Source: Rhynchopus sp. YZ270_cl-10 (lineage: Eukaryota > Euglenozoa > Diplonemea > Diplonemida > Diplonemidae). Taken from it: DNA of 64,000 nucleotides. The DNA is taken from assembly GCA_964035575.1 (NCBI GenBank), contig OZ037868.1, positions 248,001 to 312,000 of the forward strand. The letters run 5' to 3'. Below are positions 1 to 10,661 of the stretch, piece after piece (position 1 is the stretch's first letter; each line of letters starts with the position of its first letter). The notes under the pieces are model-generated. The model searched no databases and was not told the origin of the DNA. It saw nothing but the letters and a program-made list of their open reading frames with translations. A program made the translations under genes and the position numbers.

Positions 1-403
1 AACGCAGGCAGAAACGTAGGGCCTAAGCCTCGTACTTAGTCCCTGGAGGGAAAAATGTTGGAGAGAAAAAAAAAACTTCGTTATGTTCTGCTAGTGGAAG
101 ATCACAAAAAAAAAAAAGGGTTCTTTGAGTTTTTGGGTAAAATGAAGAAAGGCACTACTGTATTGGGGTTTGAGGTATAGGAAAGGATCCGAGAAGGACC
201 TTTTGTTACACCTTTTTTTTTGGGAAAATCACGCCATTTTAGTACACATAATAAATGTGTCCTCTCATGCGTAACAGGAAAAAATAACTGCCTTTCAACC
301 CCAACACAAATAACAACAACGTCGTTGGAAGACAGAGATTTTTTTTTTTTTTGAGAAATTATTTTGACATTGCATTATTCTCTAAAGCACCCCCCCCCCC
401 CCC
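1..403. other. Gene-free stretch with homopolymer runs
   Basis: No reading frame of note. It holds A-, T- and C-homopolymer runs and one family-A hairpin (18-44), and ends in a run of about 16 C that abuts the first inverted-repeat unit. Confidence 0.7.
18..44. repeat. Family A hairpin mini-repeat (A1)
   Basis: AGGG-c-CTAAG, a 7-base CCTCGTA loop, CTTAG-t-CCCT. Both arms pair. The outer arm differs from the usual AAGGT/ACCTT but is changed on both sides. Confidence 0.6.
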
Positions 404-610
404 CCTAGGCATACATGGTAAGCGAACAAAAAATTCGCTTTATTCGCTTTTCCAAAAAAGCGAATAAAAAATTCGCTTTATTCGCTTTTGGTTCGCTTTT
501 TTATTCGCTTTATTCGCCTTTTATTCGCCTTTGGGTGATCTATGATCGTCTCCATGGGACACGTAACAGGCTGTGAGAGCTTACTGAGAGCTAGTGGGAG
601 CTGAGTACTG

Positions 611-1008
611 AGTATACACAGTATACACAGTATACACAGTATACACAGTATACACAGTATACACAGTATACACAGTATACACAGTATACACAGTATACAC
701 AGTATACACAGTATACACAGTATACACAGTATACACAGTATACACAGTATACACAGTATACACAGTATACACAGTATACACAGTATACACAGTATACACA
801 GTATACACAGTATACACAGTATACACAGTATACACAGTATACACAGTATACACAGTATACACAGTATACACAGTATACACAGTATACACAGTATACACAG
901 TATACACAGTATACACAGTATACACAGTATACACAGTATACACAGTATACACAGTATACACAGTATACACAGTATACACAGTATACACAGTATACACAGT
1001 ATACACAG
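611..1008. repeat. 9-bp satellite array, about 44 copies
   Basis: Uninterrupted tandem copies of AGTATACAC. The unit contains the palindrome GTATAC, so each repeat can cruciform locally. The minus strand encodes an open (Tyr-Thr-Val)n frame, which is a consequence of a repeat unit divisible by three, not evidence of a gene. Confidence 0.95.
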
Positions 1009-1018
1009 GGGATTGGGA

Positions 1019-1428
1019 GTACAGTACAGTACAGTACACAGTACAGTACAGTACAGTACAGTACAGTACAGTACAGTACAGTACAGTACAGTACAGTACA
1101 GTACAGTACAGTACAGTACAGTACAGTACAGTACAGTACAGTACAGTACAGTACAGTACAGTACAGTACAGTACAGTACAGTACAGTACAGTACAGTACA
1201 GTACAGTACAGTACAGTACAGTACAGTACAGTACAGTACAGTACAGTACAGTACAGTACAGTACAGTACAGTACAGTACAGTACAGTACAGTACAGTACA
1301 GTACAGTACAGTACAGTACAGTACAGTACAGTACAGTACAGTACAGTACAGTACAGTACAGTACAGTACAGTACAGTACAGTACAGTACAGTACAGTACA
1401 GTACAGTACAGTACAGTACAGTACAGTA
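1019..1428. repeat. 5-bp satellite array, about 82 copies
   Basis: Tandem GTACA units with one 2-base slip near 1036. It follows the 9-bp array after a 10-bp spacer (GGGGATTGGG). It also reads open in several frames with no coding meaning. Confidence 0.95.
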
Positions 1429-1648
1429 GCCTTATTTTGGCGTCGTTGCGGGTATTGGGGGATCTCAGGGGACTAGACTCGACACACTAGACTTGACAAA
1501 AAATACGTTGCTTTTTATTCGCTTTTTGTTCGCTTTTTCGTTCGCTTTTTGTTCGCTTTATTCGCTTTATTCGCCGGCGAATAAAGCGAATAAAAAAGCG
1601 AACCAAAAGCGAATAAAGCGAATTTTTTATTCGCTTACCATGTATGCC

Positions 1649-2834
1649 TAGGGGAGGGTCACTGGGTGAACAAAATCCATTTTTTCGAAATTTAAATTTA
1701 GACCGTTCTAAGTACAAAAAAACCATACATTCGGACCCTGGGGGTGTGGGAAATGAATTTCCGCCCGGTTTTGACCCACTATATACCCCAGAGATTACTT
1801 TTTTGAGCTTCTTGAAAAAATGAGACAGAACTTGTACCTACCCACCGAGACGGAACTTGAACCTTTTCACCCCTCCATTCATCGAACCTAAATGCGGTCT
1901 ATCTCCGGTGTAAAATCACTCAAAACCCCCCAAAAAATGCCACGGGGTGTGAAAAATCCCCAGAACGCACATGAGACTGCGGCTAAGTTTGTTGCGAGGC
2001 CTTCTATTTGGAAACTGCCTATGTGTCAGGTGCCTTTGGATAAGGTACAGAGCGTGTGGGGAGCCAGTTGCGGGGTCTTGTTTGGCACGATGTTGCAGGG
2101 AGCTGGAGGACTGTGACTCTTGCTCAAACTTGCTGGGACTGGGACTCTTGCTCATACAGTGACTCCCGCTCTTGTGAATCTCACTTCATCCTCTCTGTCC
2201 CGACTCTCTCTCCACTCACGCCCCACTGCTCACGGTGCCCCCGGCACTACCCCAACCCCATCGGGGTACTATAAATTATAAATCTAGCGACAAGTGCACC
2301 AAACTTGAGGGGGAAGAAGTACAAGGACATGTCCGACCTCTCCAGGATCGGCAAGAAGAAGGTGAACCGCGCAGTGCCCTCACAGCAGAACGTGCCCCTT
2401 CTGGATATACAATTGTAGTAATGGGACGTTCCCACTGGGATCACCCATGCAGGATGCTTCGTCAGGGAGTCAATTTGGAAGTGATGTCAAAGCAACAAGG
2501 GCTCGAAGTCGACAGAATTAGTGTTCCAGACTTGCGACACAGTGTTTTTTGGGGCACTGAACGCTGTTGTCGACCCTTTGCGCTCCAGCAATGAGGAGGA
2601 AAGCGAATGACCATATTGACAAGGGTATCAAAGGGGGACTCAGGTACAAGTTCTGTCTCACCACATTGAAAAACCTAAATTAGGTATTTTCTGGTGCTCA
2701 AAAGTCGCCAAAACCGGGCGGAAAGTCATTTTTGGGGGGTTATGGTACCGAATAAGTGCAAAAAATACGGTTTTCAACAATTTCGAGAAAAATGAGTTTG
2801 TATACACAAATTTGGTAACAGTGACCCTCCCCTA
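1649..2834. mobile_element. Inverted-repeat unit Y carrying a captured frame
   Basis: It is bounded by TAGGGGAGGGTCACTG and its inverse. If TA is read as the target duplication, the terminal repeat is the 14-bp GGGGAGGGTCACTG, which would fit a Tc1/mariner-like element. Subterminal blocks contain CCGCCCGGTTTTG motifs shared with unit Y' (4501-5697). There is no transposase. The interior 2283-2610 reads like decayed coding sequence. Confidence 0.6.
2283..2610 (+). pseudogene. Decayed captured coding fragment inside unit Y
   Basis: The frame ending in TGA at 2608-2610 reads like protein over about 109 codons apart from three in-frame stops (a TAG-TAA pair near the middle and one TGA). It includes a lysine-rich stretch (IGKKKVNRAVPS) and an acidic end (SSNEEESE). 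The composition fits a host gene fragment picked up by the element. I do not recognise the family. Confidence 0.35.
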
Positions 2835-2950
2835 ACCCCCCCCCTAGGCATACATGGTAAGCGAATAAAAAATTCGCTTTATTCGCTTTTGGTTCGCTTT
2901 TTTATTCGCTTTATTCGCCGGCGAATAAAGCGAATAAAGCGAACAAAAGA

Positions 2951-2994
2951 AAAGTTTATAAGATGATCCTAAGCCTCTCGTGCTTAGTCACCTT
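2951..2994. repeat. Family A hairpin mini-repeat (A2)
   Basis: A near-canonical copy: CTAAGC, loop CTCTCGT, GCTTAG, then TCACCTT pairing back to AAGTTT only in part. It lies in the private segment of unit X'. Confidence 0.65.
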
Positions 2995-3059
2995 ATCATA
3001 TTCGTTATCGCATAGCTTCAGCTGCGCTGGCTTCTACAAGTTTGTTGTCAGGGATGATG

Positions 3060-3380
3060 TCATTTCCCCAGCCGGAGTTCGTAATTTTGGCACGTACGAT
3101 GACGTGTTCGAGCATGTGCATAGTGTAGCGCGGGTACGTAAAAAACTGGGCGACGGTCGTAGCCTATAAGTCCGGGTGCGCCAATGGACCGGAGGCCCCG
3201 TGAGGAGGAGATGGCAGATGCGGGAAATGGGTTTTGGATCCCAAGAGCTTTGCACAGGCGGTGAAGCTTGTTGAGCAATGTGCGCAAGGCAGAGGCCCGT
3301 TCTCTAATGTTAGAGGTTGGCCGGAGAACGTAGATCCTGTGGAAAATTTCCAAGTCAATGGCAAGTTCCACGCATGTCAC
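3060..3380 (-). other. Possible captured ORF in unit X'
   Basis: A 106-codon open frame in the private segment of X'. Its first half (acidic/hydrophobic start, then RERASALRTLLNKLHRLCK) reads more like protein than the competing frames. No family is recognised. It could be a host fragment carried by the element or chance. Confidence 0.2.
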
Positions 3381-3511
3381 AGGCAGAACAAAAAGCGAAC
3401 GAAAAAGCGAACAAAAAGCGAATAAAAAGCAACGTATTTTTTGTCAAGTCTAGTGTGTCGAGTCTAGTCCCCTGAGATCCCCCAATACCCGCAACGACGC
3501 CAAAATAAGGC

Positions 3512-3917
3512 TACTGTACTGTACTGTACTGTACTGTACTGTACTGTACTGTACTGTACTGTACTGTACTGTACTGTACTGTACTGTACTGTACTGTACT
3601 GTACTGTACTGTACTGTACTGTACTGTACTGTACTGTACTGTACTGTACTGTACTGTACTGTACTGTACTGTACTGTACTGTACTGTACTGTACTGTACT
3701 GTACTGTACTGTACTGTACTGTACTGTACTGTACTGTACTGTACTGTACTGTACTGTACTGTACTGTACTGTACTGTACTGTACTGTACTGTACTGTACT
3801 GTACTGTACTGTACTGTACTGTACTGTACTGTACTGTACTGTACTGTACTGTACTGTACTGTACTGTACTGTACTGTACTGTACTGTACTGTACTGTGTA
3901 CTGTACTGTACTGTACT
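3512..3917. repeat. 5-bp satellite array, inverted copy
   Basis: Tandem TACTG units, the reverse complement of the array at 1019-1428, with the same 2-base slip now at its right end. About 81 copies. Confidence 0.95.
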
Positions 3918-3927
3918 CCCAATCCCC

Positions 3928-4297
3928 TGTGTATACTGTGTATACTGTGTATACTGTGTATACTGTGTATACTGTGTATACTGTGTATACTGTGTATACT
4001 GTGTATACTGTGTATACTGTGTATACTGTGTATACTGTGTATACTGTGTATACTGTGTATACTGTGTATACTGTGTATACTGTGTATACTGTGTATACTG
4101 TGTATACTGTGTATACTGTGTATACTGTGTATACTGTGTATACTGTGTATACTGTGTATACTGTGTATACTGTGTATACTGTGTATACTGTGTATACTGT
4201 GTATACTGTGTATACTGTGTATACTGTGTATACTGTGTATACTGTGTATACTGTGTATACTGTGTATACTGTGTATACTGTGTATACTGTGTATACT
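3928..4297. repeat. 9-bp satellite array, inverted copy
   Basis: Tandem GTATACTGT units, about 41 copies against about 44 in the partner at 611-1008. The arms have therefore changed copy number since they were duplicated, while the single-copy flanks still match. Confidence 0.95.
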
Positions 4298-4500
4298 CAG
4301 TACTCAGCTCCCACTAGCTCTCAGTAAGCTCTCACAGCCTGTTACGTGTCCCATGGAGACGATCATAGATCACCCAAAGGCGAATAAAAGGCGAATAAAG
4401 CGAATAAAAAAGCGAACCAAAAGCGAATAAAGCGAATTTTTTATTCGCTTTTTTGGAAAAGCGAATAAAGCGAATTTTTTGTTCGCTTACCATGTATGCC

Positions 4501-5697
4501 TAGGGGAGGGTCACTGCACGTTAAATCTCTCGATAAATGCGATTTTTCCGATTTTGATCCTCAGAACCGCAGAAGTCCCCGAAAACTATACCAAACCACC
4601 TAGGGGACCCAAAAAACGCACCAGCGCCCCAGTTTTGACACAGAAACACTCAGATGATGCCTGAAATGCAATTTTTAAAAAATGCCTACAGAACTTGTAC
4701 CTGCCCACCCCCCGTAGATAGAGCAACTCACACATCCATCACGCCTCAGTGTGAGCCAGGGGCCAGAAAAGCCCCCAAAGCCACATATTTTCACCCCAGA
4801 ACCTATCCCGAGGGGTACCCAGGCTGTTTCGGGGTGTTTAGAGGGACTTGGTGGAACTTAGAACCATGTTTCAAAAAGGGTACAAGTACTGTGCCAAGGG
4901 TTTGCCCTCTCAAGGGACCAAGTACTTGTACCCTTTTTGAAACATGGTTCTAAGTTCCACCAAGTCCCTCTAAACACCCCGAAACAGCCTGGGTACCCCT
5001 CGGGATAGGTTCTGGGGTGAAAATATGTGGCTTTGGGGGCTTTTCTGGCCCCTGGCTCACACTGAGGCGTGATGGATGTGTGAGTTGCTCTATCTACGGG
5101 GGGTGGGCAGGTACAAGTTGGTGGTCACTTTTAAAAAACGCAAAAAAGTCGCTCAGAAGTGGTCAAAAGTGCCCAAAACCGGGCGGAATTCGATTTTTGG
5201 GGTCCAAATGGGCCTATGGTGTGGTTTTTTTGACCTCAGGGGGTATTTTTTGATTTATTGCCTACTTCACGCTTTTTGACGGCTTCAGATACCTTAGGGT
5301 GGGAAAACCCTTGGCACAGTACTTGTACCCTTTTTGAAACATGGTTCTAAGTTCCACCAAGTCCCTCTAAACACCCCGAAACAGCCTGGGTACCCCTCGG
5401 GATAGGTTCTGGGGTGAAAATATGTGGCTTTGGGGGCTTTTCTGGCCCCTGGCCCACACTGAGGCGTGATGAATGTGTGATTTGCTCTATCTACGGGGGG
5501 TGGGCAGGTACAAGTTCTGTAGGCATTTTTTAAAAATTGCATTTCAGGCATCATCTGAGTGTTTCTGTGTCAAAACTGGGGCGCTGGTGCGTTTTTTGGG
5601 TCCCCTAGGTGGTTTGGTATAGTTTTCGGGGACTTCTGCGGTTCTGAGGATCAAAATCGGAAAAATTGCATTTATCGAGTACAGTGACCCTCCCCTA
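4501..5697. mobile_element. Inverted-repeat unit Y'
   Basis: The ends are TAGGGGAGGGTCACTG and its inverse, followed by long matching arms (about 4520-4910 against 5310-5680). A third, inverted copy of the inner arm (4915-5125) creates a near-perfect palindrome centred near 4906. There is no transposase. The right end runs into a C-homopolymer, as at the other units. Confidence 0.65.
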
Positions 5698-6136
5698 ACC
5701 CCCCCCCCCCCCCCCCAAAGAAAAGAAATGACACCAATCAGAGGTCTATAGCACAATTTTTGGTTCATCAAAATTTTGGCAAAAAACAAAAAAAAAAAAA
5801 AACGTTTATTATTTTTCATACGCACACTACTTTGTGAGCGGAAAGTGTCACGTCGTTCACTCACCCCAACCGTGCTCCGCAACACCACCACTCAAGATGA
5901 GATAGTGTGTATGTGGAAGCGGCAACGCATTAAACAACAAGAAGGGGGTGAGGGAATGACAAGGTGACACTTTTGTTTTTTTCGTTCGACATAATATTAT
6001 CAATTCTTCAACGAATACAATGGCATGTCACATTGTCGTCTTTAAATTCTTTCAGGGTTATTTTTTTTTTTTAGTTTTTTGTGAAGAACAAGTAGTAATA
6101 GAATAGAATTGTGTTTGTGAGGGGGAATTTTTTTTT
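5698..6136. other. AT-rich spacer
   Basis: Poly-C and poly-A runs and otherwise unremarkable AT-rich sequence. No gene, RNA or repeat supported. Confidence 0.6.
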
Positions 6137-6828
6137 TCTTCGGGTACGCAGGGTTTCCGCTTATCTTCATGGAAAATTTTTTTTTTCCAAAACCGTGAAG
6201 ATATGAAGATATGTCCAAAAAGGGGTCAAAAAAAAATTTTTCGCGCTCCGCGCGAAAAGGTCCGTCCATTTCAGGTAAATACGTGATGACGTGGGATGGT
6301 AATGTACATCAAGAACCAAACCAACCCTTTTTCTCATGTTTTTTCTACACCTGCCTTCCCTCAGTACAGGAAGAAGCGGCGGTCATAATATCAAAACTTT
6401 TTGGCGAAGCCACGGTACGCAACATTTCAAAAATTGTGACTTAAAATCAAACACAAACTATGGTAGAGGGCTGTGGGATTCCGCTCACAAGTTTTGCGCC
6501 GCAGGCGCACGGTACGCTACTTTTTTTATTTTTGCCGATCCCTTATTCTCACTCTTTGTCAAATGGTGCAAAGATTGAGGGAATTGGGGGCACGGTCTGA
6601 AACTTTACCTCGCTATATCCTCTTCGCAATGATACCAGGAAGGGGATAAGACGCGCTTCGCGCGCGCGCGACGCCCTGCCTCCCCATTTTTCTGGGTATT
6701 TTTTTTTTTTTTTTTTTTTTTTCTCTCATGAAGATATCTTCATGGGAAAAAACGGGAAAATCCCAGATTTTTTTTTTTTTTGAAGATTTTTTGGGTCATA
6801 TCTTCATAGCGGAAACACTGCGGGTACG
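6137..6828. mobile_element. Small inverted-repeat element, about 690 bp
   Basis: The outer arms match as CGggtacGCAGggTTTCCGCT and its inverse (6141-6162 and about 6807-6828). Inside are several GAAGATATCTTC palindromes (near 6195-6205 and 6725-6745). There is no coding potential and no clear target duplication, so it is likely a degenerate MITE. Confidence 0.5.
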
Positions 6829-7078
6829 TTTCGCAAAATACTATTTTTTTTCCGTCTGTGCACACCATCACCATATCGTATGGTGTACCCATATGTCAAA
6901 CCTATACTGAATCAGGGGTGGAAATCGCTATATTTTCGAAAGTTGAGGAGTGTATTAAAAAAAAAAAAAAAAATGCTTCCTTTTTTTCCTCGCAATTTCC
7001 CCCCTGGGCAATATCGCGGAGGCTGGAAGATTAGCTAACAGCCTGGCTAAGCTTTTCAAAAAAAAATAAAAAATGTAG

Positions 7079-7130
7079 TTATTGCCTCCGACTGACCCAC
7101 ATACGATGCCAGCCCCGGATGAAAATCATA
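7079..7130. repeat. Family B mini-repeat (B1)
   Basis: Shares CTCCGACTGACC, ACGATGCCAGCC and GGATGAAA with the other B copies. The motif can pair TCCG-a-CTG with CAG-(c)-CGGA. Confidence 0.6.
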
Positions 7131-7350
7131 AATCACAGCCAACAACGGCCAACAGCAAAAATAAAATATTGAAACTGACACCAGATGTGACGAGAAACTG
7201 AGGCTTATCCGAATCATATATAATTTCTAATGAACGGGGAGGGCGCGGGAGGTGCGACCCCGCTTGTTGCCTGCAGCCTACCTTCTCAAGCAATGTAGCT
7301 GAATAAAAAACACAGCGTTCCGTTGGAGACTGTGTATTTTTTTTTTTTTT

Positions 7351-7401
7351 TTGAAAACTTGGTTGTATTAGTGTAGCCACCCTAGAGTGTGCTCCACTAT
7401 A
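7351..7401. repeat. Family C hairpin mini-repeat (C1)
   Basis: TTGAAAACTTGGTTGTATTA followed by a hairpin with TAGTG/CACTA ends and an inner CAC/GTG pair. It is nearly identical over 51 bases to C6 at 52841-52891, about 45 kb away, so these two are recent copies. Confidence 0.8.
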
Positions 7402-7610
7402 CTAAACATTTTTACGTCACCGCAGACGAGCGCGATGATCTCTTTTTGAATAAATGTGACTCTTGCGTGCATACCCACATCTTTGAAAAAACCGAACAAT
7501 AACATTATACCAACTGCTCTGTCCATACTAAAGCACTACTTAGACGTAACAATGTCTTTTTTCGTTGACCGCAGCAACACTGCGTGTTTGCAAAACAAAA
7601 AAAAAGAGAG

Positions 7611-7658
7611 AAGTTGAAAGTGCAAACGCCTCACCGTTCATCGGCGGACGCAAGCACC
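7611..7658. repeat. Family D hairpin mini-repeat (D1)
   Basis: The outer stem GTGC/GCAC encloses an internal loop, then CG/CG, then CCG-ttcat-CGG. It is nearly identical to D5 (59654-59705). Confidence 0.8.
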
Positions 7659-8327
7659 GGTTCTCCGCGCAAAAAAAAAAAAAAAAAAGAAAAAAAATAA
7701 AAAGATAGTTGGGCAGGATGGTTTGGGCTTTGCTTAGTCATCAAAACAAATGTGATTGAAGCTGCAATATCATTGGGAAATATTTCCACACTGAGGAAAT
7801 ACCCAGAATAGAAAAACAAGAAAATTTGCAAAAACACATAAAATTAGGAGATAATAATACAAAAAAATACCATGGCACCAAAAAACAGCACTGCATACGT
7901 AAGAGTATGGGAAAGAAAGGTGAGACAATTAGGAAAGTGATTTTTTTTTTTTTTTTTTTTTTTTGATCGTATCATCTATAATCACCCTTATCCCGGGGAC
8001 CGGTTTTGCACAAAAAGTCGCCCGAAAAAGGTTAATAAATTTCAAAGGTATAGGTGCACATCATGAAATTACGTTCTAAGACAACACATGGAGTCATTGG
8101 ACGGCTTTTTTGAGAAAGAAAAACAGTTGATGTAGTGAAGCCATTCAGACAGTATTCACTATTTTTTTTTCTACTGACAATCACTTTACCGGCCACGGGG
8201 TAAAGATTATTGTATTCGATATAGTCTCTGGACCTCCTGGAAGGTATAGACACAGCGTTGTCCTCAACCTATAGCAGCTTTTTGATACTTCACAGCTTTC
8301 TCTGACATAATAGAAAAGTTTTTTTTT

Positions 8328-8406
8328 AGATGATAAGCCTCTCGTGCGTTAGTCTGATTAGATTCCTTAATGTTTTGAACATTTGTCTTTCGTGCTTAGC
8401 CACCTG
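8328..8406. repeat. Two decayed family A copies
   Basis: AGATGATAAGCCTCTCGTGC (8328 on) and a 3' half ending in GTGCTTAGCCACCTG (to 8406) lie almost back to back, then a full copy follows at 8480. Confidence 0.45.
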
Positions 8407-8479
8407 ACAAAATAATACGTTAACTTCACACTCAACTCAGCGTTATTTTAGTACCGCGGGGGGGGCGGGCAAAAAAAGA

Positions 8480-8520
8480 AAGGTTTATAAGATGAACCTA
8501 AGCCTCCGCTTAGTCACCTT
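8480..8520. repeat. Family A hairpin mini-repeat (A3)
   Basis: AAGGT, TATAAGATGAAC, CTAAGC, short loop, GCTTAG, TC, ACCTT. Both the inner CTAAGC/GCTTAG and outer AAGGT/ACCTT arms are intact. Confidence 0.75.
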
Positions 8521-8633
8521 GATCAATCAAAAAAAAAATTGAGATCAAAAAAAAAATTGAATTCACAAATACTTTCAAGGAGGCCAGAAAGCATTGTGAC
8601 AACACTCCCTTGACGTTGAAACAAAGAATAGTT

Positions 8634-8690
8634 CTTGATGCAGGACCACCTCCGACTGACGTACGATGCTAGCCATCTGGATGAAAGGCG
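8634..8690. repeat. Family B mini-repeat (B2)
   Basis: Begins TTGATGCAGG and carries CCTCCGACTGACGTACGATG, then GGATGAAA. It lies about 115 bp from hairpin A3. Confidence 0.6.
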
Positions 8691-9020
8691 CAATACCTTG
8701 CGGCCAATAACAGAAGGCGTAAAAGGAAACCTAAATGGCTTTACCCTTACCATGATGTGAACCGGGAGGTACACAACCGCTTGTCAGCCGGTGGATCCAC
8801 CTTCTGCTGAAGAGTTGTGAGCTTACCAGGTGCTCCCATTCGCACCCAACAACAACAACAAAAAAATTGGAAAAATCATGGCGATTGGTCGATTACTACA
8901 CAACGCCGTCACAACACAGGTTCTGAATCTCTCACAACGCAAAGGAATATTTCTCTTTTCTCTTTTAATTCATTTGGAGAATATCGATCTCCACGAAGTG
9001 AGGGGGGGGGGGGGGGGGTA

Positions 9021-10661
9021 GGGGGGTCCGTCCGGCCGTTTTTGCTGTCCCAAACCACTTTTTTTTGTAAAAACCCGCGAAAAACCCGAAAAAACACCTC
9101 AAAACACCCCCAAACCCCCAAAAAATCACCCAAAACCACGAAAAACACACTTTTGAGCACTATTTCGCACTTTTTTCTGATTTTTTTGGTGTTTTTTTCC
9201 GCTTTTTCCGCTTTTTTCCATGGAATTATACCCCCTAATATGCCTATAGAATCCCTGTACTGCTCACTGAGACAGCATAGCGACCAGAGGCTCCTTATTC
9301 ATCGTACCGGTGTCTTCGTCATCAAGGGGTGCACAATCTGCCGCAAATTCCTGCATCTCTGTCTTTGTGAAGAGATGAAGCACTTTAGTGTTGTACTTTT
9401 CAAGTTGCTACTTCTGGGCGCTTTGCATGGACCTGCCTTTGTGGTGCGCTTGGTGTATCCTGCGGCAAGTTCTTCCCTTCAGAAAGACGGAACCCAACCC
9501 AGACTGTAGAGGATGTCTAGGTTTCAGCGACAGTGGGTCGGTGTTGTCGGGGTGCTGGCTCCTTCCGTGGTGGGTTGCAACTTGGTCAAGGACACCGACA
9601 ATGGATTCGCACGAATCATTGGTCATAGGAGGAGGCAAGGAAGGCTTTACTGCACTTAGGCACAGGGTACGTTCTCATTTTCAGGGACCAAAAAGCCCCA
9701 GTAAGTGTTGCAAGTGCGATTTTCCACAGCTCGGGAGGTCTGTCAGGCAGTTCGGAGGGATTTAGACACTTCTGCGACTGCCTGAATACGCCTTTTAGGG
9801 TTTTTATTTTGGGTGCGAAATACGTCAAAAGGATGGGGGGAAATACCGTTATTTTAAGCGTTGCAGACACAAAAACACCCTCAAAAACCCCCCAGGGACC
9901 CCAAAAAGCTGCAAAATCCACACATTTCCACCTCGGGACCTCATTGGAGGTGGACCGAGGTGTTTTTTTTTGGTGTTTTGAATGAATTGGTATTATTTTT
10001 TTTTTTTGGTAAATAAGTGGTCTTCTGCTAGGCGTTGCATAGCCGTTGCTTAAGTGTTGCATAAGTGTTGCATGGCCTATAAAACCCTCCCAAGTGCCCA
10101 AAATGCTATTTTTCACCCTACATGGGGTCTGGGGGACATTTTCCTGGGTGTTTAGACACCATTCCGACTACCTTGGCACTTTTTTGGGGGTTTTCAGGTA
10201 CAAAAAAAGTCAAAAAAGTGACTAAAAAAAGGGTACTTTTAAGCGTTTGGGGCACACACACCCACTGCAAAATGCATCTGGGGCCCCCACAGGACCCCTA
10301 AAAGCTGTAAAAACTATATATTTCCACCCTGGGACCCCACCGGATGTGGACTGAGGTGTTTTTCGGGTGTTTAGAAGGATTTTTGTCTGATTGGAGAATT
10401 TTTTTGGTAAGTGTTGCATTTTGGCCCATGTTGATGACGATTTGATGACGCTATTTTTGGAGATTTTTCACAAAAAACCGATTTTTTTTAACCAGGAAAG
10501 TCTCTGTAGAGGTTGTCAGGTGGTTTAATGGGATATTTTCGTGATCCCCAGGGCGATTTGCGGCCAGGTACGACCTTTTTAGTGGGTTTCTTCACCTAAA
10601 TTTCAAAAAAATGGGTTTGGGACAGCAAATCCTTAAGGAATTCCTTCTACGTGGACCCCCC
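9021..10661. mobile_element. TA-flanked inverted-repeat element, 1.64 kb
   Basis: The terminal GGGGGGTCC / GGACCCCCC is flanked on both sides by TA and G-runs. A second inverted block, TTTGCTGTCCCAAACC (9041) and its inverse (10613), follows. The interior contains tandem-like, diverged blocks of about 400 bp (CATATTTCCACC ... GTGTTTAGA) that also appear in unit Y', so the elements are related. A captured coding fragment lies at 9264-9638. Confidence 0.55.
9264..9638 (-). pseudogene. Captured gene fragment in the 9.0-10.7 kb element
   Basis: A 125-codon frame with one internal TAG near 9408. The C-terminal 47 codons (KYNTKVLHLFTKTEMQEF, then an acidic DDEDTGTMNKEPLVAMLSQ-stop) read convincingly as protein and loosely resemble an EF-hand entry helix and loop. 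No other transposon-type gene is present. Likely a host 3' exon picked up by the element; family unassigned. Confidence 0.4.

Larger units (their letters stand above)
404..1652. mobile_element. Inverted-repeat unit X with satellite core
   Basis: The ends are inverted copies of CCTAGGCATACATGGTAAGC, followed on both sides by stretches rich in the 10-mers TTCGCTTTAT/ATAAAGCGAA. The interior holds a 9-bp and a 5-bp tandem array. No transposase frame is seen, so this looks like a non-autonomous foldback-type element. Unit X' (2843-4504) is its inverted partner. Class is unknown; a C-run directly precedes the left end. Confidence 0.6.
2843..4504. mobile_element. Inverted-repeat unit X' (inverted partner of X)
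   Basis: It has the same 20-bp ends as unit X. From about 3390 to 4504 it is an inverted copy of 404-1562, including the single-copy joints between arrays and the flanks. It is about 410 bp longer than X because of a private segment (about 2944-3390). With X it makes arms of about 1.1 kb around a 1.8-kb centre that could fold back on itself. Confidence 0.6.

Noticed and set aside
1-44. Telomere or chromosome end
   Set aside because: No simple telomeric repeat is present; the sequence starts in ordinary spacer with a family-A hairpin.
581-1429. Long ORFs encoding (YTV)n and (QYSTV)n repeats
   Set aside because: They exist only because 9-bp and 5-bp satellites read open in several frames; mirror-image ORFs occur at 3464-4327.
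7611-7658. Hairpin repeats as integron-like attC sites
   Set aside because: Bulged palindromes are superficially similar, but there is no GTTRRRY core site, no integrase and the context is an intron-bearing eukaryotic genome.
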